DNA of 64,000 nt. Source: Niastella soli. GTDB lineage: Bacteria; Bacteroidota; Bacteroidia; Chitinophagales; Chitinophagaceae. Positions 24,638-34,065 of this stretch are shown here, one piece after another. Under the pieces are notes generated by a model that was given only the letters and a program-made list of their open reading frames with translations, was not told where the DNA came from and ran no database searches. The stretch spans positions 124,001-188,000 of the forward strand of contig NZ_JAGHKO010000002.1 in the NCBI RefSeq assembly GCF_017742245.1. The letters run 5' to 3'. Both the position numbers and the translations under genes were made by a program. Each line of letters opens with the position of its first letter. Positions within the stretch are counted from its first letter, which is position 1.

Positions 24638-25636
24638 TTACAATCTTGGACACACAAACGGCACGGCATCCTGTTTAACCGACTTACGTCCAATAAGCGT
24701 CAGTGAAATTTCGAAGTTATTGGCGTTGCCAGCCACTTTCCCCAGATCAGATGCGTTCACATCGTAACTCGCACTGATCATGTAATTTTTATAGTAAACC
24801 CCCACATACGGAGCAAAGGCATCTTTAAACCGGTAGTTGGCGCCCACTAAAAAGTCGGTAGATTCATTTACCCGCATTTGGGCATAAGCGCCTACCATTT
24901 TCTCCGAACTTGTTCCCTGCCGCATGTACAACAGGTTGGGGGTAATGCTTAGGTCTTCACTCACATTGTATTTTAAACCGCCATGCACGGTAAGGCGCAT
25001 GGGCATTTTTTCGCCCTTATCGGCAAAGAAAGGGTCCTGGGGTTGTGTTAAATGATAAGCAGAGATACCGCCAAACAGGTTGGCTTTTTTACCCGGTGTT
25101 CCATCATAGTACACGGCCCCTACTCCAGCATCGAATGCAATGGCCGATGTTTTACTCAACGTCTCCGGAGAGGCATTGTTTGGGTCCCAGCCGGTTGCCC
25201 CGAGCCATTGGTCGCCTGTACGGAACTTGGAAGGGTCGAACTTGCGATTGAGCAAACCCAACGCCATGCCAATAGAGATCTGGTGATAACCGAAGCGAAC
25301 CCCATTGTAAGACATAGAGCCATATCCGGTCAAATAGTTGTAACCAATATTCCCTGCCCGCTGGTTCATAATATTCACACCAAAGCTTACATTCTTATTA
25401 GTTACTAAATCCGCCGAAACACCTGGTGTTGCAAAAGGATTACTAACGCCTCCCCATTGGCTTCGGTACATAGCCGTAACCCGGTAGTTACCATCAATGG
25501 CACCCGTTAAACCCGGGTTCAACCACATGGGATACGCATAGTATTGCGAAAAGTGAGGATCTGTTTGAGAATGACCTGCTATTGTTGTAACTAACGTCAA
25601 CAGTAACAAGCCGGTTTTTATAAGATATCGTCGCAT
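24638..25636 (-). CDS. PorP/SprF-family T9SS outer-membrane protein
   Basis: The 332-residue protein has a signal peptide (to about residue 23, GHSQ) and the PorP/SprF signature DPHFSQYYAYPMWLNPGLTGA right after it, then a beta-barrel pattern with RVTAMYRSQW and MNQRAGNIGYNYLTGYGS. PorP/SprF proteins are outer-membrane partners of T9SS cargo with type B C-terminal domains, which they hold at the cell surface. It starts 24 nt after the cargo gene that carries just such a domain. Confidence 0.93.
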   Translation of the reverse strand: MRRYLIKTGLLLLTLVTTIAGHSQTDPHFSQYYAYPMWLNPGLTGAIDGNYRVTAMYRSQWGGVSNPFATPGVSADLVTNKNVSFGVNIMNQRAGNIGYNYLTGYGSMSYNGVRFGYHQISIGMALGLLNRKFDPSKFRTGDQWLGATGWDPNNASPETLSKTSAIAFDAGVGAVYYDGTPGKKANLFGGISAYHLTQPQDPFFADKGEKMPMRLTVHGGLKYNVSEDLSITPNLLYMRQGTSSEKMVGAYAQMRVNESTDFLVGANYRFKDAFAPYVGVYYKNYMISASYDVNASDLGKVAGNANNFEISLTLIGRKSVKQDAVPFVCPRL

Positions 25637-25660
25637 TACAAACAGTTTTTTGGGGTTATT

Positions 25661-28600
25661 TTACCTTACAAGATTAAAGGTTCCTTTTTGTGATACTTTG
25701 GTACCATCTGTTAATATGCCTGATACCACAAACACATATACGCCAATAGGCTGGGGTTTGCCTTTATAAGTGCCATCCCATTCGCCCTGTATATCGTTAG
25801 ATTCAAATACTTTTTCACCCCATTGGTTAAATACCATCCAACGGATCGATTTGGTAACATTGCTGTACACCTTGAACTTATCGTTCTTGCTATCACCATT
25901 TGGTGTAAAAGTATTGGGTACAAAAACGCCATCGGTGAGTGCCTGACCTACTACCCGTGCTGACAGGTATTCAGGACAATCAGCTCTGGTACCCAGCGCT
26001 TTCACCATCAAACCAATCGTATCAGTGGGTTTCAGTCCGGTGATGATGTGATTAAGCCCTTTGGCGCCCGAGGTAGGGATCGTCCAGTTAAAACCATCAC
26101 GCGATACGCGGTAACCGGTTGTATTCGGAACCTCCAGCCAGCTGAACTTGATTGTTTTAGTACCTGCTTCTTCCACCGTTACTACCGGATTGGCCAACTG
26201 TCTACAGATCGTAAATTCAATGGCGCCAATATCTGGTCTTGCTACATCCCGCTTGGCATCGAACATATCGGAAGTGATGCCTACATTAAATCCTCTGTTT
26301 TCAAACGCGAGCTTGGTAGGTGTAAGGTCGCCGTTCGCTATATCATTATAAACAGGATCGATGTTGACAGTGCTGGAATCCTTGCGGGTAACCAGCCAGT
26401 TGGATAAGGTTGGATAGAGTATGGCGCCCATATTACCCACGTAATTGGTGGTACCATATGCGGCATGCATATAGTAGTTATTGTAATTAGCCACCAGATT
26501 ACTATCAGGAATATTCAGGAATACGCAATATTTATTCCTATCGCCACCACGTTTTATAACTATACTGTTATCCTTGAATTCCAAACCAGTAGAATTAAGA
26601 CCATATACACCAAATCCACTTGTTTCACCGGTTACGGCGCCCGCTGCGCTGTCTTCCAGAGAAACTGTATTGTGATAAAATTTCAGGTAATCGCAAGAAA
26701 AAGCATACAATCCTTCCTGGTACCCCTGGCCCATAAAGTAATACATCAAATTATTGGTTACCATATTCGGTTGTGCCAGGGTGCCGCCCGTTCCTACAAA
26801 TTTTATCCCACTTAACTGTACGTTGGAAGTTCTTGCTTTATCTAACAGGTGATGGATCCGGTTCTTTGAAATATTCAACCCATTATTCTGACTGAATACA
26901 TAAATGCCGGCATATGAAACTGAGAACGCTGTACGGGTAGGATGACCGATGTCATTGCTATCTATCACCATATTCTTGGTACCTACCACATAAATTCCAT
27001 CAGCACAGTTATCTGATACTTTATTATTTTTTATAGTATTATCAGTTGAAGCAAGTATGGTGGCTTTAATGGTTTTGGAAGCACAAACGATACCGTAATA
27101 CCCTCCGTTCACTGTATTATTGACAATCTGGTTATAATCGCAATTGCTTTCAGTAACTGAGTCAACCGGGTCCTTTTCATTTGAACTCATTATAATACCG
27201 CCATAATAAGGGCTTGCTGATGTTTTATTGAGGTTAATGGAACAGCGTTTTATAACGTTATGATCGGCATCATTCGTTAAAAAGATGCCATATCCATACC
27301 CTGCCGGATCAGCGCCCTGCACAGTAACATTAAGACTATCGATGGTAATATAATCTGCTCCATTCAGCTTTATTACCGGGATCTTTGAGCTGGTGGTAGC
27401 ATAGGTAATGGTTGCACCGTTACCATTGAATGTAACCGTTCTATTGGGAGCGGTATTGATCGCTGGAATGATCATTTGTTCCGGATAAGGTCCGCTGCCA
27501 CTGGTCACATTGAATACAACGGAACCATTGAGCCCACATTGTAATGCCCGGGCCGCATCACTGAAACTGTTGTAATTGATGCCGCCTGTGGGTAATGCGT
27601 TATTGATGGTGTATGTACCTGCATTGAGCGGAGTGGTTACCAGGATCTTAACAGGTGATGAATACACGGTGGTAGCCCCGCAGGTTACCGCTATCCGGTA
27701 ATATAAAGAGCTGCTGGGTGTTACGGTGAAATAGGGATAATCCCGGGTAACTATATTATTGTAAGTGCCAAATTGTGCAGAAGAAGATTGCCAGGTATAA
27801 GTTTGGCCGTTTCCGCCTGAATTACCATCTAAACCCATTGCTATTGAAGGCCCCTGACAAAGAACCGAATCAGGGCTTATTACGGGCGTACCGGCCAAAG
27901 GTGCTGTACAGGCAGCCGAGGTAAATTCAAAACATCCCGCATCTGGATTCGTGGCGTTACGGGTTATGTTAGCAAGATCGGTAGTGATACCAACAGCCAG
28001 CGCCATATTATCGATGCGTTGAACAGTTGGCCTTAAGTCACCTGTTGAAGCATTTACATATAACGGGTCAAGTTCGGCCGAAAAAAGATCATATCCTGTT
28101 TTGCTGCGCCAGATGGTCAAATTATCCATAAAATCCCCGCCATACAATCCCAAATAGGCTATTCCAGTACCTGATAATGCCGGCACATAAAACACGTTAT
28201 GATCACTTACCAATCGCTGCAATGGCGCTTTAGTAACATACATGCCATAATTTTCACTCACCACATTCCGGGTTACGGTAACAATATTGTTCATTACAGT
28301 AACATCGGAAATAGAATCCAGCGACAATCCCCGGGAATAATCGCCAGGAGTAGTTTGATCGTCCAGTGATACTGTATTGTGGTAAACATTTAAAAAGGCC
28401 GCGTTTTGGCAAAAGATCCCGTATTGAGGGGCGTCTGACGCCCAGTTGTAAATGGCGTTATTGGCTACGACGCATTCCTGACCGGATACACTTTTCGAAT
28501 TGATCCGGATACCATACAGCGTACCACCAAAATTTAACGGATCAACAATTAGATCATGAATACGGTTATTTGTAACAGCCACTTTCTGATTTGAAAGACC

Positions 28601-29419
28601 CAGGTGAATACCGCATGTTACGTAGGTGTTGGTCCCGCCGGTAAAATCATTTCCGTCTACCTGGGCATTGCTATTATAATATAACTCAATACCATTTGTT
28701 TTCCAGTTGATAATGGTGTTTTTCTTTACAATATTCCCGGTCATGTATTGGTCTGGATTACCTGCGATGGGTACAGATGACAAGGTAATTGCTGCACCAC
28801 CACCTTCTATCGTGTTCTGTTGTATCAGGTTGTAATCACAATTGCTGTAACCAGGTTCCGTAGGATTACCGTTACTGCCATTGATCACAATTCCCTGCGC
28901 CTGATAAGGACGGGGGCCGATCACTTTGCAGATGATGTGGCAGTTCTGTATAGTATTATGGTCGGCATCATTCAATAAATGAAAGCCATAACCAAATCTG
29001 GTGATAGTGGCAGCCAGCGGCGTTATCACCAGGCCATCAAAGGTTATATAATCAGAATTATTCAACTTAATACCAGCACGACTGTTCGTATTGGAAGAAT
29101 TAAAAGAAAGGGTTACCCCGTTACAATTAAATATAATGGGACTGGCAGCTGTTGCATTTATGTTATTCAACACGACCTGTTCACTGTAGGGGCCGCTACC
29201 CGGTTGTACGTTAAAGGTTACCGGGCCACTAAAACCAACTGCAGTCAATTGTGCAACTGCATCTGTAAATGATTGGAAATTTGATCCGCCAGTTACTACC
29301 GCCGAATTGATAGTATACGAGCCGGACATCTGTGCATGGGTTTCAGAAAAGGCAAAACCTAAACAAAGGGTAAACAGAAATCTTATATTAAATACGTGCC
29401 CGCGTAAATTTTTTCGCAT
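25661..29419 (-). CDS. Large secreted beta-helix protein with T9SS type B sorting domain
   Basis: The 1252-residue protein has a signal peptide (to about residue 30) and an internal duplication: a right-handed beta-helix unit starts near residue 32 (SGSYTINSAVVTGGSNFQSF) and again near 600 (GTYTINNALPTGGINYNSF), each with HNTIQNC / NVIKRC-type repeats. An Ig-like segment lies between them. A fibronectin III-like part (about 1090-1175) precedes the gliding-motility (CHU_C, type B) domain FVPNTFTPNGDSKNDKFKVY ending in KGTFNLVR. It should be exported by the T9SS and displayed by the PorP protein encoded next to it. The beta-helices suggest polysaccharide binding or lysis. No catalytic residues could be assigned. 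Confidence 0.93.
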   Translation of the reverse strand: MRKNLRGHVFNIRFLFTLCLGFAFSETHAQMSGSYTINSAVVTGGSNFQSFTDAVAQLTAVGFSGPVTFNVQPGSGPYSEQVVLNNINATAASPIIFNCNGVTLSFNSSNTNSRAGIKLNNSDYITFDGLVITPLAATITRFGYGFHLLNDADHNTIQNCHIICKVIGPRPYQAQGIVINGSNGNPTEPGYSNCDYNLIQQNTIEGGGAAITLSSVPIAGNPDQYMTGNIVKKNTIINWKTNGIELYYNSNAQVDGNDFTGGTNTYVTCGIHLGLSNQKVAVTNNRIHDLIVDPLNFGGTLYGIRINSKSVSGQECVVANNAIYNWASDAPQYGIFCQNAAFLNVYHNTVSLDDQTTPGDYSRGLSLDSISDVTVMNNIVTVTRNVVSENYGMYVTKAPLQRLVSDHNVFYVPALSGTGIAYLGLYGGDFMDNLTIWRSKTGYDLFSAELDPLYVNASTGDLRPTVQRIDNMALAVGITTDLANITRNATNPDAGCFEFTSAACTAPLAGTPVISPDSVLCQGPSIAMGLDGNSGGNGQTYTWQSSSAQFGTYNNIVTRDYPYFTVTPSSSLYYRIAVTCGATTVYSSPVKILVTTPLNAGTYTINNALPTGGINYNSFSDAARALQCGLNGSVVFNVTSGSGPYPEQMIIPAINTAPNRTVTFNGNGATITYATTSSKIPVIKLNGADYITIDSLNVTVQGADPAGYGYGIFLTNDADHNVIKRCSINLNKTSASPYYGGIIMSSNEKDPVDSVTESNCDYNQIVNNTVNGGYYGIVCASKTIKATILASTDNTIKNNKVSDNCADGIYVVGTKNMVIDSNDIGHPTRTAFSVSYAGIYVFSQNNGLNISKNRIHHLLDKARTSNVQLSGIKFVGTGGTLAQPNMVTNNLMYYFMGQGYQEGLYAFSCDYLKFYHNTVSLEDSAAGAVTGETSGFGVYGLNSTGLEFKDNSIVIKRGGDRNKYCVFLNIPDSNLVANYNNYYMHAAYGTTNYVGNMGAILYPTLSNWLVTRKDSSTVNIDPVYNDIANGDLTPTKLAFENRGFNVGITSDMFDAKRDVARPDIGAIEFTICRQLANPVVTVEEAGTKTIKFSWLEVPNTTGYRVSRDGFNWTIPTSGAKGLNHIITGLKPTDTIGLMVKALGTRADCPEYLSARVVGQALTDGVFVPNTFTPNGDSKNDKFKVYSNVTKSIRWMVFNQWGEKVFESNDIQGEWDGTYKGKPQPIGVYVFVVSGILTDGTKVSQKGTFNLVR

Positions 29420-29886
29420 AGCCGATGATTGGATTTTTTTAATTCAACAGGATATCGGATCTCGTTTATCTTATATATAATAATGAGAACTTAAAATACC
29501 AATTATCAGTATTGCAATTGATCATTGGTTAATGGTCCCCAGTACAACAACATAACCCATGCATGAATATATCATTCAAACAAGGGTGCGGCATGTAGGG
29601 TGGTTGGGGTTTCAACGTAAAATACCTCCTGATCCCCTTCCCCAAAACCGTAATCTTACGAATATACACTTAGTACATGTTCCTTATCGTGATCACATAA
29701 CCGATAACGGTTTGGGAAAAACTCAACTGGTATCTTTACGTCGCGAACCATTTAAGAACGCGTTTTAGGGCTTGCAATTGTGTATAACCCTATCTGATCA
29801 TGAAAAAATAATTCACATTTCTCCACTGGAACTGTGTGAAACTAAATCCTTTATGGAAGTGGAACAGATTGGAAATTTTGTACCAA
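29420..29886. other. 467-nt spacer without a supported gene
   Basis: The spacer separates the T9SS cargo from pyrF, both on the minus strand. A plus-strand frame of 69 codons (29559-29768) has no ribosome-binding signal or recognisable product and is not called. On the plus strand TTTG (29713-29716) and TATCTTTA (29733-29740) are 16 nt apart, too close for a good promoter. No repeat array is present here, unlike most other spacers. Confidence 0.5.
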
Positions 29887-30687
29887 TTACAGATATTCAG
29901 CCATTTCCTGCTGATAATCACTGGCAATTTGCTTTGCTTTAGCAGCAAAATCTTCATTACCGGATGCATAAATAATGGCCCGGCTGGCATTTACCAGCAG
30001 GCCCACGTCTTTATTCATTGCTTTTTCGGAGATCTCTTTCAGGCTTCCACCCTGGGCCCCTACCCCTGGCACCAGGTAAAAATGATGGGGGGTAATAGCG
30101 CGGATGTTGGTAAACTCCGACGCCTGTGTAGCACCTACCACAAACATCAACTGCTCGGCAGTACCCCATTGCGCAGCAGTACGCAATACTTTTTCATACA
30201 ACAACTCCTCCCCCGCTTTTTGTAATTCAAAATCACGGGCACCGGTATTGGATGTTAATCCTAATACTATTGTCCATTTGTCTTTGTACTCCAGGAATGG
30301 CAGTACACTGTCGGCACCCATATAAGGCGCTACGGTTATTGCATCGAATGGCAAAGCGTCAAAGAAAGCTTTGGCATACTGGGAGGAGGTATTGCCAATG
30401 TCACCGCGTTTGGCATCGGCTATTTTAAAATGTGTAGCTGGAATATAAGCAGCCGTTTTTTCCATTGCTTCCCAACCTGGTTTTCCCAATGCTTCATAAA
30501 AAGCCGTATTGATCTTATAGCCTACACAATGGTCTTTGGTAGCATCAATGATCTGCCTGTTAAATTCAAATACCGGATCGGGCGCAGACAACAGATGTTT
30601 GGGGATCTTGGTAATATCCGTATCCAGACCTACTATAAGGTATGTCTTTTTTGTGCGTATTTGTTCAACCAGTTGCTGCCTTGTCAT
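29887..30687 (-). CDS. pyrF: Orotidine 5'-phosphate decarboxylase, type 2
   Basis: The 266-residue protein carries the catalytic DAKRGDIGNT (about residues 90-99) of OMP decarboxylase, preceded by LIVGLDTD at the first strand and followed by VAPYMGADSV. The length and the PHHFYLVPGVGAQGG phosphate site match the longer type 2 subfamily. It makes UMP, the last step of pyrimidine synthesis. The ATG overlaps the kynU stop (ATGA, 4 nt), so both are translated from one message, although the pathways are different. Confidence 0.95.
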   Translation of the reverse strand: MTRQQLVEQIRTKKTYLIVGLDTDITKIPKHLLSAPDPVFEFNRQIIDATKDHCVGYKINTAFYEALGKPGWEAMEKTAAYIPATHFKIADAKRGDIGNTSSQYAKAFFDALPFDAITVAPYMGADSVLPFLEYKDKWTIVLGLTSNTGARDFELQKAGEELLYEKVLRTAAQWGTAEQLMFVVGATQASEFTNIRAITPHHFYLVPGVGAQGGSLKEISEKAMNKDVGLLVNASRAIIYASGNEDFAAKAKQIASDYQQEMAEYL

Positions 30688-31970
30688 GCGTGTTGGAGTT
30701 GTAAAATTTGACGCAAGATATTAGTGAATTGCCATACTTCCTCAAAAGTATTGTATAAAGGTACGGGTGCCAGCCTGATCACATTGGGTTCGCGCCAGTC
30801 GACTATAATACCCGCCCGGGCCAGCTCATCAAATACCTGCTTTCCCTGCTGTAACATCAACATAGATACCTGACAGCCTCGTTCCGCTTCCTGGCGGGGT
30901 GTAATAAATTCAATTACCGGCTCTGTTTGTGCATTGTTCATTTCATCAAGCAGGTACCACAACCATTTGTTCAATAACTGCCGTTTCTTTTGTAATCTGT
31001 CGAACCCGGCTTCCATAAAAATATCCAGTGCGGCCCGATGTGCCGCATATAGCAAGAGAGAAGGCGTGCTTAACTGCCAGCCTTCGGCCGTGCGGGTAGG
31101 GTTAAACCCTTTCTGCATCAGAAAGCGGGTGGCTTTATCGTAGCCCCACCAGCCTGCAAAACGCGGCAAAGAACTATCGTTGTGATAACGTTCATGAATA
31201 TAGGCGCCCCCAATACCACCGGGGCCTGAATTAATATATTTATAACTGCACCAGGCGGCAAAATCCACGTTCCAGTTATGCAATTGTAAGGGGACATTAC
31301 CGGCTGCATGGGCCAGGTCGAACCCTACTTTGGCGCCCACGGCCTGTGCGGCTTTGGTAATGGCCGCCATATCGAATAACTGACCGGTATAATAATTCAA
31401 CCCGCCCCATAACACCAGGGCCAGTTCGTCTTTATGTTGCGCTATAGCCTGCAGAAGATCTTCCTGACGGATAGTATGCTCTCCTTTGCGGGGTCCTACT
31501 TCTATGATCACCTCATTGGGATTGAGGCCACAGTATTTTACATGCGTTTCAAGCATATACTGATCGCTGGGAAATGCTTTGGCTTCACAAATGATTTTAT
31601 TCCGTTTTTGATCGGGTTTATAAAACGAGACCAGCAGCAAATGCAGGTTTACCGTAAGCTGGTTCATGGCCACTACCTCATGGGGCAATGCGCCTACGAT
31701 GGTCGATAATGGTTGTGTAAGATGATCGTGGTATTGCAGCCAGGGTTGTTCGCCCATAAAGAAACCTTCCACGCCATAATTGGCCCATTTGTTCAATACC
31801 TGTTGCAGGTATTCATTGGTACGTTTTGGCTGCAGGCCCAGGGAATTCCCCAGGAAATAGATCTGTTGTTTTCCGTCAATTACGGGCATTATGAACTGGT
31901 CCCGAAATGAACGCAGTTCATCCTGCTGATCGAGCCGGCAGGCAAACGATTGAGAGTTTTCAAAAATCAT
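30684..31970 (-). CDS. kynU: Kynureninase
   Basis: The 428-residue PLP enzyme has the aminotransferase class V fold with the PLP lysine in WCSYKYINSGPGGIGGAYIH, the aspartate site in KVGFDLAHAAGNVPL, and the N-terminal YFLGNSLGLQP, all typical of kynureninase. It cleaves kynurenine to anthranilate (or hydroxykynurenine) plus alanine in tryptophan breakdown. The start at 31970 is used because the extra 24 residues of a longer frame would be translated repeat DNA. A TATCTTTA box (31995-31988) lies 17 nt upstream. Confidence 0.95.
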   Translation of the reverse strand: MIFENSQSFACRLDQQDELRSFRDQFIMPVIDGKQQIYFLGNSLGLQPKRTNEYLQQVLNKWANYGVEGFFMGEQPWLQYHDHLTQPLSTIVGALPHEVVAMNQLTVNLHLLLVSFYKPDQKRNKIICEAKAFPSDQYMLETHVKYCGLNPNEVIIEVGPRKGEHTIRQEDLLQAIAQHKDELALVLWGGLNYYTGQLFDMAAITKAAQAVGAKVGFDLAHAAGNVPLQLHNWNVDFAAWCSYKYINSGPGGIGGAYIHERYHNDSSLPRFAGWWGYDKATRFLMQKGFNPTRTAEGWQLSTPSLLLYAAHRAALDIFMEAGFDRLQKKRQLLNKWLWYLLDEMNNAQTEPVIEFITPRQEAERGCQVSMLMLQQGKQVFDELARAGIIVDWREPNVIRLAPVPLYNTFEEVWQFTNILRQILQLQHA

Positions 31971-32003
31971 GTAGTAGTTTGTTGCCGTAAAGATAAGGGA
32001 ATC

Positions 32004-32044
32004 GGCAATGGGCAATGGGAATCGGCAATAGGCAATGGGCAATA
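32004..32044. repeat. GGCAATG/GGCAATA heptamer array
   Basis: Units GGCAATG, GGCAATG, GGAATC (short), GGCAATA, GGCAATG and GGCAATA follow each other upstream of kynU. GCAGACGGCAAACAATCCCGACGCG follows in pieces, which are heptamer and palindrome fragments. The rest of the spacer to 32204 carries CCAGTTGACCAGTTAAC on the minus strand, behind the SDR gene. Confidence 0.8.
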
Positions 32045-32204
32045 GTGGGCCCTCCTGCAGACGGCAAACAATCCCGACGCGAAAATATCGGGGAGTTTAG
32101 GTTTATACCTAATAGCTGGCGCTAATAATTATGCCTGATTTCCCTGCATTTACTTTCCCGTTTCGGTTCGATACGCCCCCGTTAACTGGTCAACTGGTCA
32201 CTAT

Positions 32205-32990
32205 CTACAACGCTCCCGTCTTCCCGCCATCAACCGCAATACTGACCCCATTTACATAAGAGGCGGCAGGCGATGCCAGGAATGCAGCCACCGCGCCGAG
32301 CTCTGACGCTTCGCCAAAACGCTTCATAGGTATCTCCTGTTCCATTTCGCGTTCTATTACATCAGTTGATACGCCCCGCTTTTGGGCATTGTTCTTTATC
32401 AAACTATCAAGACGCTGTGTTTTGGTAAGACCGGGCAAGAGATTATTTACGGTTATATTGAACTGCCCTACTTCGTTGGCCAGGATCTTAGACCACATGG
32501 CTACTGCGCCACGTACTGTGCCCGATACAGCCAGATTGGTGATGGGAATGCGGATAGAAGTGGAAATGATATTGATGATGCGGCCATAATTTGCCTGCTT
32601 CATAGAAGGAATAACGGCCTGCGCCAGCAATTGATTTACGATCAGGTGCTGGTTAAATGCCAGCATAAACGCTTCTTCAGTAGCATCGAGTACTGAACCG
32701 GGCGGCGGGCCGCCTGTGTTATTCACCAGAATATGCACGGGGTGCTGTTGCACATATTGTTGAATAACCTGTTTTACCTGATCTGGTTTGCTAAAATCAG
32801 CTACCAGGTAGCTGTGCTGTTGCCGCAGGGCGATGTCCAGGTTTTTAACCGCCGCCTGTAAAGCCTCTTCATTCCTGGCCATGAGGATACAGCTAGCGCC
32901 CAGCAAAGCCAGTTCTTCGGCAATGGCCAGCCCTATACCCTGGGTGCTTCCGCAGATCACTGCATTTTTTCCTTCTAATGATAAATGCAT
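32205..32990 (-). CDS. Atypical short-chain dehydrogenase/reductase lacking the YxxxK motif
   Basis: The 261-residue protein has the SDR Rossmann fold: cofactor loop STQGIG (about 15-20), NNTGG (90-94), and the C-terminal GVSIAVDGG. The active-site segment reads TSIRIPITNLAVSGTVRGAV: the usual Tyr is Ser156 and the usual Lys is Arg160. A subgroup of FabG-like SDRs with this change is known, so it is unlikely to be a sequencing error, but the reaction cannot be predicted. It follows the GDPD gene by 10 nt and may share its transcript. Confidence 0.85.
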   Translation of the reverse strand: MHLSLEGKNAVICGSTQGIGLAIAEELALLGASCILMARNEEALQAAVKNLDIALRQQHSYLVADFSKPDQVKQVIQQYVQQHPVHILVNNTGGPPPGSVLDATEEAFMLAFNQHLIVNQLLAQAVIPSMKQANYGRIINIISTSIRIPITNLAVSGTVRGAVAMWSKILANEVGQFNITVNNLLPGLTKTQRLDSLIKNNAQKRGVSTDVIEREMEQEIPMKRFGEASELGAVAAFLASPAASYVNGVSIAVDGGKTGAL

Positions 32991-33000
32991 GTTTATGGGT

Positions 33001-33918
33001 TTATGGTTTATTAGTCAGAAGGTCGGGATAATCAGAAATAATTCCATCTACACCCGCCGCTTTCATTTTATCGATCGACGCTATATCATTGACCGTCCAG
33101 GGAATAACCTTAATACCCAGCTGGTGGCATTTGGCTACCAGCTCAGGAGTAACGAGGCTATAAGCCGGGCTATAGATTGTTGGTGTGAATCCCAATGCTT
33201 TCAATTGTTCTTCGAGCGCCCGTTTATCATACTCCTCTATCAGGGCGGCCGTTTTCATTGCAGGATACCTTTTATGTAAGACCTGCAGCGTACGAAAATC
33301 GAACGACTGAATAATAACCCGGTCGCTGATCTTTGCATCATGGATCACATTCATGAGAGTTTTCACAAACTCTTCGGGCGCGGGATGGTACTTGTTATCG
33401 GTGGCCGGCTGTGTTTTGGTCTCGATATTATAAAACACTTCAGCGCCGTCCTTTAATTTGTGGTAGGCTTCTACATTCTCTATCACTTCGCGCAGCAGGG
33501 GTTTGGTTGCCTTTAACCGCTGCTGGTTGGGAAAACGCGGATGAGGTTTCAATCCTACATCATAGGTTTGCGTTTGCGCATACGTCATTTTGTAAATGTT
33601 CAAATTGCGCTCTTCCTGTTCAGTTATATTTCTTCCGTCAGGACCGGTAGTGATCTCATGGTTAAAAAATGGTTCATGAGATAAGATCACCTGTTTGTCT
33701 TTGGTGATCACGGCATCCATTTCCAACGTAGTAACACCCAGCTCCAGCGCCTTCATCATGGCCGGAATGGTATTTTCGGGCATTAGTCCCCGGCAGCCGC
33801 GATGCCCTTCAATGTCGAAAGCAGGTAACAATGGATCGGTAACTTTTTTTGAGGCGTGACAGGCAAAAATTAATGCAACCAGTAACATCAACTCTGTTAC
33901 TTCCCTAAATTTAATCAT
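33001..33918 (-). CDS. Glycerophosphodiester phosphodiesterase lipoprotein
   Basis: The 305-residue protein has a lipoprotein signal (ALIFACHASK, Cys near residue 20). The GDPD TIM-barrel motifs are intact: EGHRGCRGLMPENT with the catalytic His, LEMDAVITKD with metal ligands, LSHEP with the second His, FYNIETK, and GIKVIPWTVND near the C-terminus. It should hydrolyse glycerophosphodiesters to glycerol 3-phosphate and an alcohol at the cell envelope. It is transcribed before the SDR gene with a 10-nt gap. Confidence 0.93.
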   Translation of the reverse strand: MIKFREVTELMLLVALIFACHASKKVTDPLLPAFDIEGHRGCRGLMPENTIPAMMKALELGVTTLEMDAVITKDKQVILSHEPFFNHEITTGPDGRNITEQEERNLNIYKMTYAQTQTYDVGLKPHPRFPNQQRLKATKPLLREVIENVEAYHKLKDGAEVFYNIETKTQPATDNKYHPAPEEFVKTLMNVIHDAKISDRVIIQSFDFRTLQVLHKRYPAMKTAALIEEYDKRALEEQLKALGFTPTIYSPAYSLVTPELVAKCHQLGIKVIPWTVNDIASIDKMKAAGVDGIISDYPDLLTNKP

Positions 33919-34007
33919 AATTGTTTTTTACAGTACTTGATTAGGGATATTGGATGCAGTACTACTTAATGTTGACGGTTTGCAGTGTTGGGGGATCAGG
34001 TAACCGA

Positions 34008-34051
34008 TTACCAGTTTCCGTCCCGATGGCTATCGGTATTGAAACTGGTAA
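34008..34051. repeat. Perfect inverted repeat next to the mrp stop codon
   Basis: TTACCAGTTTC pairs with GAAACTGGTAA (11 bp), and CCGAT/ATCGG pair inside. No T tract follows on either strand. The sequence between it and mrp (TAGTTACCTGTTTCCAGTTACCAG on the minus strand, in two pieces around 34051-34068) starts in the mrp stop codon, so the element belongs to the stop-linked repeats of this window. Confidence 0.75.
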
Positions 34052-34065
34052 CTGGAAACAGGTAA

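Noticed and set aside
29559-29768. A 69-codon frame in the spacer before the T9SS cargo
   Set aside because: It has no ribosome-binding or promoter signal, no recognisable product and atypical residue content, so chance is the simplest explanation.
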